Part shown: positions 23,294 to 32,404 of the stretch, in pieces | Layout: each line of letters opens with the position of its first letter | Numbering within the stretch: the first letter of the stretch is position 1 | Assembly (NCBI RefSeq): GCF_009806575.1 | Contig: NZ_CP047095.1 | Coordinates: 2,794,001-2,858,000 of the forward strand | Length of the DNA stretch: 64,000 bases | Direction: 5' to 3' | Origin: Rossellomorea marisflavi | GTDB lineage: Bacteria > Bacillota > Bacilli > Bacillales > Bacillaceae_B | The notes under the pieces: model-generated | The model's database searches: none | The model's input: only the letters and a program-made list of their open reading frames with translations | Told to the model about the DNA's origin: nothing | Made by a program: the position numbers and the translations under genes

Positions 23294-23318
23294 ATTCAGG
23301 GAGTTAAACTCCCTGAAT
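23294..23318 (-). promoter_or_regulatory. Intercistronic hairpin after the binding-protein gene
   Basis: ATTCAGGGAGTT and AACTCCCTGAAT (12-bp stem) stand between the substrate-binding protein and livG. No U tract follows. Hairpins here usually protect the upstream message and keep the binding protein in excess over the ATPases and permeases. Confidence 0.6.
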
Positions 23319-23330
23319 ATTCTGATTTCA

Positions 23331-24533
23331 TTACTTATTACGTACCGGTGGCTCCGTTTCGTTCATATCCAATTCCCTGATGAAGACGGGTACCGGGTGG
23401 TCGACCCCTTCTTCCTCTTCAAGCGTGATGGCATAGAGGGATTGAAGTGCCTGGTGGTCTTCCGGACGGAACTTCATCGTCCCTTTTGGCGTTTCAAACT
23501 CCATTCCTTCCATGGCTTTGATCAATGTCTCTGCTTCGGTATCACCATCGGTTTTTTTAATGGCTTCCACAATGGAGATGGCCGCGCTCATTCCGCCTGC
23601 AGTGAACAGATCCGGCACCTCGCCATCATATTTTTCCTTGTGTTTCTCAACGAGCCAGTCATTGACTTCATTATCCGGCAGCGTGTAATAATAGATGGAA
23701 TATCCGCTCATCCCCATAAGGGAGTCCATCGTCTTGAGGGAATTGATATCCTGAGCGGCCGTGGAGATCTTGATGCCCTGCTCTTCGACTTTCATATCCT
23801 TGAGCTGTTTCCAGGGCGCATTGGATCCGGCCCATACAATGAAGAGGTAGTCCGGCTTATCCTTGATGATGTTTTGGATATTGGCAGTGAAGTCAGTCGA
23901 ATTCGGATCTGCATACTGTTCGTTGATAATGTCTGCACCGAGCTTCTCTGCACCTTCTTTAAAGGCTTCAATCCCTTCTCGTCCATAGGCATTATCCTGT
24001 GCGAGCGTGGCGATCTTCACGTCCTTTTCGGCGATGGATGCAGCACCTGCGACCGCATCCTGAGAGGAATTCCGTCCGGTACGGAAGATGTATTTATTCC
24101 AGTTTTCGCCCGTGATGCTATCAGCCACGGCAGGTTCCACCACCATGATTTTCTCGTATTCTTCAGCCAGTGGAAGGACAGCGAGGGTATCTCCCGAACT
24201 CGAAGACCCCACCAGGAAATCGACCTCATCTTCTTCAAGGAGCTTTGTCGCTTTTTTTACTGCAACGTCAGGCTTTGTTTCTGTATCTTCCACGATGAAT
24301 TCAATTTTCTTCCCATCCACTTCATTCGTACCGTCCGTTGCATATTCAAGGCCGAGTTCAAAGCCTTGGATCGTTTGTTTTCCGTACGTTTCAAGCGCTC
24401 CGGTCTGGGAGGCGAGTACACCCACTTTGATTGTATCGTCACTGGAACCTGAACTTTTCCCGGAACAACCCGCCATCAACATGACCGAACACGCCGCCAG
24501 GAAGCTTGCTTTGACCCACTTAGATTTCTTCAT
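23331..24533 (-). CDS. Liv-type substrate-binding lipoprotein
   Basis: A 400-residue extracytoplasmic binding protein of Peripla_BP_6 type. The signal peptide ends in a lipobox LMAGC (C at residue 23), so it is anchored in the membrane. The family start KVGVLASQTGALETYGKQTIQGFELGLE is clear, with VGSSSSGDTLAVLPLAEEYEKI following. The linker is acidic. It serves the LivGFHM proteins encoded downstream. Together with the upstream acyl-CoA ligase, a carboxylic acid or modified amino acid ligand is more likely than plain leucine; this is inference. Confidence 0.93.
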   Translation of the reverse strand: MKKSKWVKASFLAACSVMLMAGCSGKSSGSSDDTIKVGVLASQTGALETYGKQTIQGFELGLEYATDGTNEVDGKKIEFIVEDTETKPDVAVKKATKLLEEDEVDFLVGSSSSGDTLAVLPLAEEYEKIMVVEPAVADSITGENWNKYIFRTGRNSSQDAVAGAASIAEKDVKIATLAQDNAYGREGIEAFKEGAEKLGADIINEQYADPNSTDFTANIQNIIKDKPDYLFIVWAGSNAPWKQLKDMKVEEQGIKISTAAQDINSLKTMDSLMGMSGYSIYYYTLPDNEVNDWLVEKHKEKYDGEVPDLFTAGGMSAAISIVEAIKKTDGDTEAETLIKAMEGMEFETPKGTMKFRPEDHQALQSLYAITLEEEEGVDHPVPVFIRELDMNETEPPVRNK

Positions 24534-24548
24534 CTTCTTATTCCCCCA

Positions 24549-26393
24549 TTATTCATCTTTTTTAAAGAACTGAAGCTTGTGAAGAAGACCGTCTGCAATG
24601 GTGATTTTTCCTGTTGAATCGATATCGAGTCCTTGAGGTGAGAAAAAGTTCCCATCTTCTCCCCCGAATGAGCCGAACTGCTCGAGGAACGCACCCTTAT
24701 CACTGTACACATTCATTCGATTGTTGGAGGTATCCGTCACATAGACCTTATCATTCTGGTCGATGGCGATACCCGTCGGCAGGAAGAGGTCACCAGGTTC
24801 CTCTCCCCAGTTTTCAAGGGGATCCAGATTCCCCGATCCTCCTGCCGTCCCCCATTTGGCGAGGAAGGTTCCATTATTGTCGAACTTCTGGACGCGGTTA
24901 TTGATGCGATCGACCACATACACGTTATCCTTTGAGTCTATGGCAAGCTGCATGGGCTGTGAAAATTCACCGTTCCCCGTCCCTTTTCTCCCCCATTCCT
25001 TTTGGTATACAAAGAAGGAGTTGAACTTCTGGATCCGGTTATTCTCTGAATCTGAGACGAAGATATTCCCTTTGCTGTCAACGGCAATGCCACTCGGAAG
25101 TCGGAAGAATCCGCTCAGTGTGCCCAATGAGCCGTATGCCGCAAGGAATGTTCCATTGTTGGAGAACTTCTGGATGCGGTTGTTGACGGAATCGGCTACG
25201 TATACGTTATCGTATTTGTCGACGGCCATCTGCCTCGGCACGTAGAATTGGCCAGCCAGGCTTCCGTATGCAATCGGACCGCCCGTTCCCAGTAGACTCC
25301 CCCACTTACCTGTTACCTTACCGGTGGAGTCATACTTTAAGATTCTGTGATTGAAAGAATCGGAGACGAATGTATTGCCTTTTGAATCACTTTCGACATC
25401 GAACGGCCCTGCATACGTCTTATCCCCATAGCGGCCGTCACCGATTGCCATCTTGAATGAGACCGTCAGCCCGACTTCCTTGAAGACCATCAACCGGTTG
25501 TTTCCCGTATCGGTGACGTATAGATCCCCTGTCCCATCGGAAATGATCTGGTTCGGGAAGGCAAGCGTCGGAAACGCACCTGTCGTATAGAGGAAACGGT
25601 CACTGGAATCGAACTTCATGATGCGGTTATTGTACGTATCAGCCACATAGAGGGCACCGGACCTCGCATCGAAATTCAACCCCCTCGGGTGATAGAATTG
25701 GTAGGGTCCCACACCCTGTGTTCCACCGATCTTACGCTTGAAGGCCCCATCTTTAGAAAATACCTGGATCCGATTGTTATAGGTGTCGGCTACGTAAACT
25801 TCGTTTTGGTCATTGATGGCAATTCCCTGTGGAAGGGCGAGCTTGCCGTCCGTTCGTCCGTAGGAGCCGATCGTCTTTTCATACGTTCCTTCACTGCTGA
25901 ATCTTTGGATCCGGTGATTGAATTCATCTGTGACATAGTAACGATTATCCTTGTCGACGGCAATTTCCCTCGGGAATCCGAACTCCTCAGGACCGTCTCC
26001 TTTTGTTCCCCAGCTCTTCAGGAAGTTGAAGTTCCGGTCGAATTTTTGGATCCGGTAGTTCCCTGTGTCCGCTACAAGGAAATTCCCTTCACGATCGACT
26101 GCAATACCGAAGGGCATATTGAATTTCCCAGGGGAGCTGCCAAGGGAGCCGATCGTCTTCACGACCTTTCCCCCGGCATCCATCTTGACGATGCGGCTGT
26201 TCCCCATATCCACCATGTAAATGAATCCGTTTTCATCTTTCGCCATTGCAACAGGAGTCCGGAATAGGTTACCGGGATCCACCCCGCTGCCGAACGCTCC
26301 CTTGAAGGAATAGACAGCCCCGGCTTGTGTTGGCGCCAAGAGGGTCAAGAGGGTCAAGAGCAGCACAACCACCACGGCGGCTCTTTTAAGCAT
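24549..26393 (-). CDS. Secreted NHL-repeat beta-propeller protein
   Basis: About 614 residues. An N-terminal signal peptide (MLKRAAVVVVLLLTLLTLLA, then TQAGA) is followed by 12 NHL repeats, each with a core such as VADTGNYRIQKFD, VTDEFNHRIQRFS, VADTYNNRIQVFS or VSDSENNRIQKFN. Twelve repeats suggest two six-bladed propellers. ATG 26393 overlaps the stop of the KAS III-like gene (ATGCTTAA), so translation is coupled. It lies between enzymes and an importer, so it may capture or process the substrate outside the membrane. No catalytic residues are evident. Confidence 0.85.
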   Translation of the reverse strand: MLKRAAVVVVLLLTLLTLLAPTQAGAVYSFKGAFGSGVDPGNLFRTPVAMAKDENGFIYMVDMGNSRIVKMDAGGKVVKTIGSLGSSPGKFNMPFGIAVDREGNFLVADTGNYRIQKFDRNFNFLKSWGTKGDGPEEFGFPREIAVDKDNRYYVTDEFNHRIQRFSSEGTYEKTIGSYGRTDGKLALPQGIAINDQNEVYVADTYNNRIQVFSKDGAFKRKIGGTQGVGPYQFYHPRGLNFDARSGALYVADTYNNRIMKFDSSDRFLYTTGAFPTLAFPNQIISDGTGDLYVTDTGNNRLMVFKEVGLTVSFKMAIGDGRYGDKTYAGPFDVESDSKGNTFVSDSFNHRILKYDSTGKVTGKWGSLLGTGGPIAYGSLAGQFYVPRQMAVDKYDNVYVADSVNNRIQKFSNNGTFLAAYGSLGTLSGFFRLPSGIAVDSKGNIFVSDSENNRIQKFNSFFVYQKEWGRKGTGNGEFSQPMQLAIDSKDNVYVVDRINNRVQKFDNNGTFLAKWGTAGGSGNLDPLENWGEEPGDLFLPTGIAIDQNDKVYVTDTSNNRMNVYSDKGAFLEQFGSFGGEDGNFFSPQGLDIDSTGKITIADGLLHKLQFFKKDE

Positions 26394-27402
26394 GAGATGG
26401 ACCGTTCCAGCGAATGACGGTTGCCGCCCATGTATATCCTGTTCCTGCACTGACCGCAACAGCGATATCACCCGGCTCGAGGAGACCTCTTTCCTGGGCG
26501 AAATGGAGGCCGATGCAGGGATCAAGGGACGACATGTGACCATGATGATCTAGGTACACCGCTTTTTCTTCCTTGATCTCCAGCGTATCGAGGAGCTCCC
26601 GAAACATGGAGCGCTTCGTATGAAGCGGAAGCAGTGCCTTGACGTCTTCCGTTTTATAGCCGCTTTTTGCAAGGGCATCCTTCACCACTTTGGCAAAGTT
26701 CGGAATCGAAACCGGATCCAATCGTTCTTTCATCGACATGGGGTCCTTGACGTCGATATAGTGTTGATTGGCATCTACCGATTCATGACTTGCATACTGC
26801 TTGGAGCCTCCCGCGGGGATCCTTACGTCATCATGGAAGGAACCGTCGGTGATGATCGCACTCTCGAGGATCTCACTCTGGGTGGCCTCACGGGAAACCA
26901 AGGCTGCCGCCCCACCGTCAGCGAAGTTGAACATGAAGCGCGCCCTCGGGTTTCCATGATCAAGGATCTGTGATTCCTTGCATCCTCCGACAAGCAGGAT
27001 ATGGTTGATCGATTCATCCGACCTGATCATATCCCTCGCCACTTTGAGGGCGATGGGAAAACATGAGCTCACATTCATGATTTCAAACGCATACGCATTC
27101 TTGGCCCCCAGCTCGTGCTGGATCTTCGGTGCACTGGACCAGACATGATAATCCTTGTGGGGACTGCCGAAGTAGATGACCACGTCGAGATCGGCAGGAT
27201 CCATCGCCCCCAGCGCCTCTTTCCCGGCGGCAATCGCCAGGTCCGATGCATGCATGGTGTCATCCGACACATGCTTCTCATACAATCCGAATTTTTCGAT
27301 GATGATGTTTTCCGGAATACCTGTCTTGATCGCCAGGTCTGCAGCAGTCTCTACCGCAGGGGAAAAGAAGGTTCCCGTCGATTGAATGCCGATTGCCATC
27401 AC
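26386..27402 (-). CDS. KAS III-like (FabH/thiolase fold) enzyme
   Basis: About 338 residues of the thiolase superfamily. The nucleophile Cys sits in MNVSSCFPIAL (near residue 113), a catalytic-type His is in LLPLHTKRSM (near 265), and the third position is DHHGHMSSLDP where FabH has GNTS. The C terminus keeps VAVSAGTGYTWAATVIRW. The Asn-to-His change suggests chemistry different from fatty-acid initiation, perhaps condensation or thioester transfer on a CoA substrate. It overlaps the MaoC gene by four bases. Confidence 0.82.
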   Translation of the reverse strand: MMAIGIQSTGTFFSPAVETAADLAIKTGIPENIIIEKFGLYEKHVSDDTMHASDLAIAAGKEALGAMDPADLDVVIYFGSPHKDYHVWSSAPKIQHELGAKNAYAFEIMNVSSCFPIALKVARDMIRSDESINHILLVGGCKESQILDHGNPRARFMFNFADGGAAALVSREATQSEILESAIITDGSFHDDVRIPAGGSKQYASHESVDANQHYIDVKDPMSMKERLDPVSIPNFAKVVKDALAKSGYKTEDVKALLPLHTKRSMFRELLDTLEIKEEKAVYLDHHGHMSSLDPCIGLHFAQERGLLEPGDIAVAVSAGTGYTWAATVIRWNGPSHA

Positions 27403-27815
27403 ACCGTTCCTCCTTCACTTGGGACCATCATCTTGGCGGTCCCGGTCAACACCACTTTTTCATTTTGATTGAAGCACTCGGTCAGGAGGGTCAGGACATG
27501 TTTCTCTTCATTGAACTCCTGTACCGTTGCCTTTGCTGTGATGGTATCCCCGATATAGACCGGTGACTTGAATCGGATCGATTGCTCCATATAGATGGAC
27601 CCTTTCCCAGGGAGATGGACACCGAGAAGCTGTGATAAGAGACTGCTCGTCAGCATGCCATGGGCGATCCGCTCCTTGAACCTTGTTGTCTGGGCATACT
27701 CCTTATCAATATGGACGGGGTTGAAATCACCGCTCAATCCGGCAAACATGACAATATCCGATTCCGTGATGGTTTTACTGCATGCGGCTTGCTGTCCGAC
27801 TGTATACGTACTCAT
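27399..27815 (-). CDS. MaoC-like (R)-specific enoyl-CoA hydratase
   Basis: A 138-residue single hot-dog MaoC dehydratase. The catalytic Asp/His motif is in FAGLSGDFNPVHIDKEYA (near residue 25-42), followed by ERIAHGMLTSSLLSQL, both diagnostic for PhaJ-type hydratases. It hydrates trans-2-enoyl-CoA to (R)-3-hydroxyacyl-CoA. It is flanked by the ligase (one base apart) and the KAS III-like enzyme, which agrees with processing of an acyl-CoA made from the imported acid. Confidence 0.9.
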   Translation of the reverse strand: MSTYTVGQQAACSKTITESDIVMFAGLSGDFNPVHIDKEYAQTTRFKERIAHGMLTSSLLSQLLGVHLPGKGSIYMEQSIRFKSPVYIGDTITAKATVQEFNEEKHVLTLLTECFNQNEKVVLTGTAKMMVPSEGGTV

Positions 27816-29294
27816 TTACGATCCGCTCCTTACCAGCTGAGTTTTTTGAATTTTTCCCGTTGCATTTTTCGGCAGTTCCTCGAGGAATGTGATCACCTTC
27901 GGCAGCTTGTATCGTGCAAGCTGACTGGTGCAGTGACCGAGGACCCCCTCTTCACTGAGTGAGCTTCCCTTCTTCTTCACGATGAAGGCAACAGGCACTT
28001 CCCCCCACCGTGGGTCGGCTGCACCGACGACGGCCACTTCCTCCACATCCTCGATCTGATTGATCACCTGCTCCACCTCGAGAGGATAAATGTTCTCCCC
28101 TCCGGAAATGATCATTTCCTTCTTGCGCCCGACGATATACACAAAGCCTTCTTCGTCCACACGGGCAAGGTCACCTGTATGAAGCCACCCATCCACGATC
28201 GTTTCCTTCGTGGCGTCCGGCCGGTTCCAATACTCTTTCATGACGTTTGCCCCTCGCACGGTGAGCTCACCCACTTCACCCGGACGGCACGTCTGCCCAT
28301 CTGCTCCCATCAATTTAAAATCATTGAACATGACGGGTTTTCCGATCGAACCGATTTTCCTTCGGGCATCTTCCTTCATGAGCATGAAGACGGTCGGCGA
28401 GGTTTCCGTCATACCGAATCCTTGACCGAACAGGAATCCCCGCTCAATGAACGCAGTGATCAGCTCATGTGGACACGGAGCTCCTCCGTTGTAAAACCAG
28501 CGCACGGATGATAGGTCCGTCCCATCAAAGGATGGTGAATGGAGGAGCGCCTGGTGGATCGTCGGTACCCCCATGACGATGGTGACCCTGTGTTCCTCGA
28601 TCATCTCAAGCGTCTTTTCCGGATCGAATTTCCCCGGAATCACAATCGTTCCACCGGCAAAGAGAGTCGGAAGGGCAAACAACCCGATGCCCCCGATGTG
28701 GAAAAGGGGCAGTAACACAACCGACCGATCATCAGACGTGAGCTCTACGGCAAGTGTATTATTCACTGCATTCCAGAACATATTTTCCTGGGTGAGGACC
28801 GCTCCTTTCGGCTTACCCGTCGTCCCAGATGTATAGCAGATAATAAAGGGAGCGCTTACATTTTTCTCTTCATGTAAAGATAATAGGGGGCCATCCAGCA
28901 ACTCATCCAAAGGTAGGATCGTTTCTGCTTTCGTATCCCTCAGTAGCCCCTTGGCAAGCGGGACATGCTCTTCATCCGCTGCAATGACCTTCGTGCCACT
29001 ATCCATGAGCTGAAACACCAGCTCACTCGCACTCAACCGGATATTAAGCGGAACTGCAACCGCCCCTATCTTCGCTGTGGCGAATAACAGGATGATATAT
29101 TCCATCCGGTTCTGCGACAGGATGGCTACCCGTTCCCCTGTGCCTACCTTCAACTCCTGTTGAAGCTTACCGGCGGCGCGATTGATCCTCTCATTCAATT
29201 CTTTGTAGGTGATGGACTCCTGATCGGTTATGATGGCGGTCTTCTCACCACGCAGATACGCCCATTTCCCGATCCAATATGATATTCCTTCCAT
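27816..29294 (-). CDS. Acyl-CoA ligase (AMP-forming)
   Basis: A 492-residue ANL-superfamily ligase. The P-loop is IICYTSGTTGKPKGA (near residue 150), A5 GMTETSPT (near 295), A7 GWLHTGDLARVDEEGFVYIVGRKKE (near 375) and the C-terminal catalytic lysine stretch PKNATGKIQKTQL. Overall similarity is to o-succinylbenzoate/long-chain acyl ligases. It adenylates a carboxylic acid and transfers it to CoA. It lies 13 bases after the TetR gene and starts the catabolic part of the operon. Confidence 0.92.
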   Translation of the reverse strand: MEGISYWIGKWAYLRGEKTAIITDQESITYKELNERINRAAGKLQQELKVGTGERVAILSQNRMEYIILLFATAKIGAVAVPLNIRLSASELVFQLMDSGTKVIAADEEHVPLAKGLLRDTKAETILPLDELLDGPLLSLHEEKNVSAPFIICYTSGTTGKPKGAVLTQENMFWNAVNNTLAVELTSDDRSVVLLPLFHIGGIGLFALPTLFAGGTIVIPGKFDPEKTLEMIEEHRVTIVMGVPTIHQALLHSPSFDGTDLSSVRWFYNGGAPCPHELITAFIERGFLFGQGFGMTETSPTVFMLMKEDARRKIGSIGKPVMFNDFKLMGADGQTCRPGEVGELTVRGANVMKEYWNRPDATKETIVDGWLHTGDLARVDEEGFVYIVGRKKEMIISGGENIYPLEVEQVINQIEDVEEVAVVGAADPRWGEVPVAFIVKKKGSSLSEEGVLGHCTSQLARYKLPKVITFLEELPKNATGKIQKTQLVRSGS

Positions 29295-29307
29295 GATTCC
29301 TCCCCCT

Positions 29308-29910
29308 TTAATTTTTCAACCCTTCGAATATCAGACTCATAGCTGATTCAAATGCCTCATCCGGGACGTCAGAGCGTTCCCAGTACACCCATCTCATTCC
29401 GAGGAACTGACCGATGGACATCAAACAATAGGCGACGGTTTCCTGGTCCAGCACCTTGAATTCACCGGACTCCATCCCTTCGGACAAACTTTTCAAGAAC
29501 CCATTGGCAAGCTTCCCGTAATACCATTTGTATAAGTCGCGGTCCACCACGACAGCCTGCTGGACGATGCTGTACAAATTCGGATGATTCTTGACCCAGG
29601 TGAAGAAGGAGTAGAATCCCTTTCGCTGTGCTTCCTCGTATGTAGAAGCAGCGGTCATTCCTTCCTTGATGGCCAACCTCAGATCACGGCTGTAATTCCG
29701 GATCAGCTCGTCATAGATATCCTTTTTAGAAGGGAAGTAGTTATAGAAGGTCCCCTGAGCCACTTTGGCTTCCTGAGAAATATTCACGATGGATGTTTCA
29801 TAAAAGCCTTTCGTCCCGAATATCTCTTCTGCTGCCTTCAGCAGTTTTTCCCTAGTTTCAATCCCTTTCGGTGTCAGCTGTTTCTCTTCGATCATGATTT
29901 TTTCTGACAT
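29308..29910 (-). CDS. TetR/AcrR-family regulator
   Basis: A 200-residue regulator. The N-terminal TetR helix-turn-helix is REKLLKAAEEIFGTKGFYETSIVNISQEAKVAQGTFYNYFPSKKD (read near residues 18-62). The C-terminal ligand domain is unassigned but resembles FadR/YsiA-like acyl-CoA-responsive members. The start at 29910 follows GAGAGGTG; three upstream codons lack support. It heads the operon, so it probably controls it in response to the CoA ester produced. I did not find a clear palindrome in the AT-rich 80 bases upstream. Confidence 0.88.
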   Translation of the reverse strand: MSEKIMIEEKQLTPKGIETREKLLKAAEEIFGTKGFYETSIVNISQEAKVAQGTFYNYFPSKKDIYDELIRNYSRDLRLAIKEGMTAASTYEEAQRKGFYSFFTWVKNHPNLYSIVQQAVVVDRDLYKWYYGKLANGFLKSLSEGMESGEFKVLDQETVAYCLMSIGQFLGMRWVYWERSDVPDEAFESAMSLIFEGLKN

Positions 29911-29995
29911 ATGAATCACCTCTCAGTTTTTATTATATTTAATATTCTAAAAATTACAATACAAAATTAGGATTTTTTTACTTTCCTAGGAAACA

Positions 29996-30023
29996 GTAAA
30001 AAAGCTCCCTTTAAGAGGGAGCC
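29996..30023 (-). terminator. Intrinsic terminator of the chemoreceptor gene
   Basis: GCTCCCT and AGGGAGC pair around a short loop; the leftward transcript continues in six U. It lies just past the stop codon at 30034. Confidence 0.8.
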
Positions 30024-30033
30024 TATTGAATCC

Positions 30034-30855
30034 TCATCTTGAAAAGGAGTCCATCAATTCTTTCAATTTATTCGACGTGGCGGTGAGACTCTCGATTTCT
30101 GTCATGAACTCCGTTACAAGTTTGGCTTCTTCACTGGTGGACTGCGCAATTTCCTTAAAGTCTTCCTGCATCCTGCTCATGGACATCTTGATGGAAGACA
30201 ATGTCTCTTCGATGGACAGAGTGGCATTCTTGGCATCCAGCGCGAGTTTCCTTACTTCTGTCGCCACGACTCCGAACCCTGCCCCTGCACTTCCCACCCT
30301 AGCTGCTTCGATGGCGGCATTCAGTCCGAGTAAGTTTGTTTGATCACTGATTCCTTTTATCGTGGTGGCCACGTCGGTGATTTTCGTTGACTGCTCCACT
30401 GTATTCTTCGTATTCTCTGAAATCTGTTCCGTAGTGGCGGACAGCTCTTCTGAGTGGGCAGCGATATGTTGCACCTTACCGAGAATCGACTCAGAGATCA
30501 TGTCAATATTCTCGACAATCTGGTGGAACATTTCTTGTCTCTTCCTTGAAACGGCTGCATTGACTGCACCCACCACTTGGCCCGCTCCGTCCTTGATTGG
30601 AAATGAGATGCTGTCAAACGGGATCCCGAACTCTTCCTCGGGAACCTTCACGACCGTCGTTCCGGTCCGATTGACCATCTTATAGTTCAGATAGGCTTCA
30701 GGTAAAGGATCACCCGGTTCGTGTCCGAAATTCAGCTCTGAACTCGGGGAATAAAAGAGGTATTTTTCATGATCGAAAACGGTGATCATCGTTTCTTCCC
30801 TCAGTATTTCTTTAATGTATGGTACGGAATGTATGAATGCTTGAACTGAATCCAT
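30034..30855 (-). CDS. Soluble methyl-accepting chemotaxis-type sensor
   Basis: About 273 residues without membrane segments. An N-terminal sensor part ([23 protein letters not shown], then [21 protein letters not shown]) resembles a PAS/double-cache fragment. The C-terminal signalling half has the conserved tip [20 protein letters not shown] near residue 185. It is like the short cytoplasmic receptors YfmS/YvaQ of Bacillus. ATG 30855 follows AAAGGAG; an earlier frame start at 30921 lacks a site. It would signal to CheA/CheW in the cytoplasm. Confidence 0.88.
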   Translation of the reverse strand: MDSVQAFIHSVPYIKEILREETMITVFDHEKYLFYSPSSELNFGHEPGDPLPEAYLNYKMVNRTGTTVVKVPEEEFGIPFDSISFPIKDGAGQVVGAVNAAVSRKRQEMFHQIVENIDMISESILGKVQHIAAHSEELSATTEQISENTKNTVEQSTKITDVATTIKGISDQTNLLGLNAAIEAARVGSAGAGFGVVATEVRKLALDAKNATLSIEETLSSIKMSMSRMQEDFKEIAQSTSEEAKLVTEFMTEIESLTATSNKLKELMDSFSR

Positions 30856-30978
30856 GGCCTTGACTCCTTTATATTCTTTTTCATGAAAATATATCGACAT
30901 AATTTCATCAATTTGAAGCATTATGATTTCTTTTTCCTAGGATAAAGGTCATAATAGAACAGAAAGGAGAGTTTTACC

Positions 30979-31737
30979 ATGACAAATATTGAAAATAAAG
31001 TAGCAATCGTAACCGGTGCCGGAAGCGGCATTGGCCGGGAAACAAGCATCCAGCTCGCAGCAAAAGGTGTCCGTGTTGCAGTGGTGGACCTTTCCGTGGA
31101 AGGCGGGAACGAAACCGTGAGGCTGATCAAGGAGGCAGGCTTTGAAGCATTCTTCATCCAGGCGGATGTAGGGTCAAGAGAAGACGTGAAACATTATGTT
31201 GAAAAAACAGTAGATACATACGGAACAATTGATATGTTCTTCAACAATGCAGGGATCGAAGGGGCCGTTTCCCCACTGGCTGAATATCCAGAAGATATCT
31301 TCGAGAAAGTGATCGATATCAATCTGAAGGGGGCTTTCTACGGGATGAAATATGTCCTGCAGGTGATGCTCGAGAATGGTGGCGGCTCCATCGTGAATAC
31401 AGCATCCAACGCGGGGCTCGTCGGTTCTCCGGGAGTCAGCCCTTATGCAGCTACAAAGCATGGTGTCATCGGTTTGACCAAAACAGCAACCGGTGAGTAC
31501 GCGTCCCAGGGCATCCGTGTGAATGCCATTGCCCCAGGTCCTACAGCGACCGGAATGATGGATCGCTTCACTCAAGGATCAGAAGAAGCGAAAAAAGCCG
31601 TAGAATCTGGCATCCCTGCCGGAAGGTACGGTACCGCCAAGGAAGTGGCAAGCCTGGTCGTCTTCCTATTAGGCGACGAAGCAAACATCATTAACGGTGC
31701 CGTGTATCCGATCGATGGTGGCCTTACTTCGTTATAA
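30979..31737 (+). CDS. Short-chain dehydrogenase/reductase
   Basis: A 252-residue classical SDR. The cofactor motif TGAGSGIG is at residues 12-19, D at the end of beta 2 (VVDLS) suggests NAD(H), NNAG lies near 90, and the catalytic S-Y-K set is SNAGLVG and YAATK near 140-160. The C-terminal motif YPIDGG is typical. Sequence falls among glucose 1-dehydrogenase/3-oxoacyl reductase-like SDRs; the substrate is not evident. AAAGGAG precedes the ATG and a terminator follows. Confidence 0.9.
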   Translation: MTNIENKVAIVTGAGSGIGRETSIQLAAKGVRVAVVDLSVEGGNETVRLIKEAGFEAFFIQADVGSREDVKHYVEKTVDTYGTIDMFFNNAGIEGAVSPLAEYPEDIFEKVIDINLKGAFYGMKYVLQVMLENGGGSIVNTASNAGLVGSPGVSPYAATKHGVIGLTKTATGEYASQGIRVNAIAPGPTATGMMDRFTQGSEEAKKAVESGIPAGRYGTAKEVASLVVFLLGDEANIINGAVYPIDGGLTSL

Positions 31738-31749
31738 GTTTTGCAGTAT

Positions 31750-31780
31750 CGACCCGTTTCGACACACGAAGCGGGTTTTT
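31750..31780 (+). terminator. Intrinsic terminator of the SDR gene
   Basis: ACCCGTTTCG and CGAAGCGGGT pair and are followed by TTTTTT, 13 bases past the stop codon. Confidence 0.8.
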
Positions 31781-31942
31781 TGTCATTTATGCCCATAAGT
31801 TTGTCAAAAAACTATCAAAACCCCATATATTTACACCTTCCGCCCCAACCACCCCTAATTACCCATTTATTCTAAACTTTTACATAATTTGATTTTTATT
31901 TACACTAAACAAGCAAGAATCATGAATTGAGGAGAGATGTAT

Positions 31943-32239
31943 ATGAAAAAAATAGGTAAAGTCGTCGTTGCTTCCGCTCTTTCTCTCGGTCTGTTAACAG
32001 GTGTAGGAGGGTTCCATGCTCCATCAGCAGAAGCCGCAACCAATGGAACGACCAAATGTGAGTATGCCAAAATCTATCACTATGTAAAATCAGGTGACAC
32101 CCTCTCCGGCATCGCAGCCAAGCACGGTGTATCTGTTAACACCATCATGAAGAACAACAACATTTCGAATCCAGACAAAATTTATGTCGGACAGAAGCTT
32201 TTCATTAAGTACAGCAACGTTCAAATATGTGACTCTTGA
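31943..32239 (+). CDS. Secreted LysM-domain protein
   Basis: A 98-residue exported protein. A signal peptide ([19 protein letters not shown]...) ends near AEAATNG. One LysM domain follows: [20 protein letters not shown], then [23 protein letters not shown]. LysM binds peptidoglycan, so the protein should attach to the wall. Two cysteines lie outside the LysM core (KCEYAK and QICDS) and could bridge. The start at 31943 is eight bases after AGGAG. It is a stand-alone gene with its own terminator. Confidence 0.9.
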   Translation: MKKIGKVVVASALSLGLLTGVGGFHAPSAEAATNGTTKCEYAKIYHYVKSGDTLSGIAAKHGVSVNTIMKNNNISNPDKIYVGQKLFIKYSNVQICDS

Positions 32240-32240
32240 T

Positions 32241-32277
32241 CAAAAGGAGCAGATCTTTTCAGATTTGCTCCCTTTTC
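32241..32277 (+). terminator. Intrinsic terminator of the LysM gene
   Basis: AAAAGGAGCAGATC and GATTTGCTCCCTTTT pair imperfectly around a small loop directly after the stop, ending in four U. Confidence 0.7.
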
Positions 32278-32328
32278 ATGTATAAATTCTCCCGTTCCCT
32301 CCATACTAATCTTTGTACAAGCAAACCT

Positions 32329-32400
32329 TGGGCTATAGCCAAGCGGTAAGGCATCGCACTTTGACTGCGACATGCGTTGGTTCGAATCCAGCTAGCCCAG
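32329..32400 (+). tRNA. tRNA-Gln (anticodon TTG)
   Basis: A complete 72-base cloverleaf. The acceptor arms are TGGGCTA and TAGCCCA, the D arm AGCCAAGCGGTAAGGC, the anticodon arm TCGCA-CTTTGAC-TGCGA with TTG at 32361-32363, and the T arm carries GGTTCGAATCC. The discriminator is G; CCA is not encoded. It is a single tRNA, not part of a cluster. Confidence 0.97.
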
Positions 32401-32404
32401 TTAG

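Noticed and set aside
23028-24452. Plus-strand 474-codon frame
   Set aside because: Antisense to the Liv binding protein and livG; the minus-strand genes have clear domains, signal peptide and ribosome sites.
29911-29995. TetR operator palindrome before the regulator gene
   Set aside because: The AT-rich stretch contains only weak, short dyads; none was convincing.
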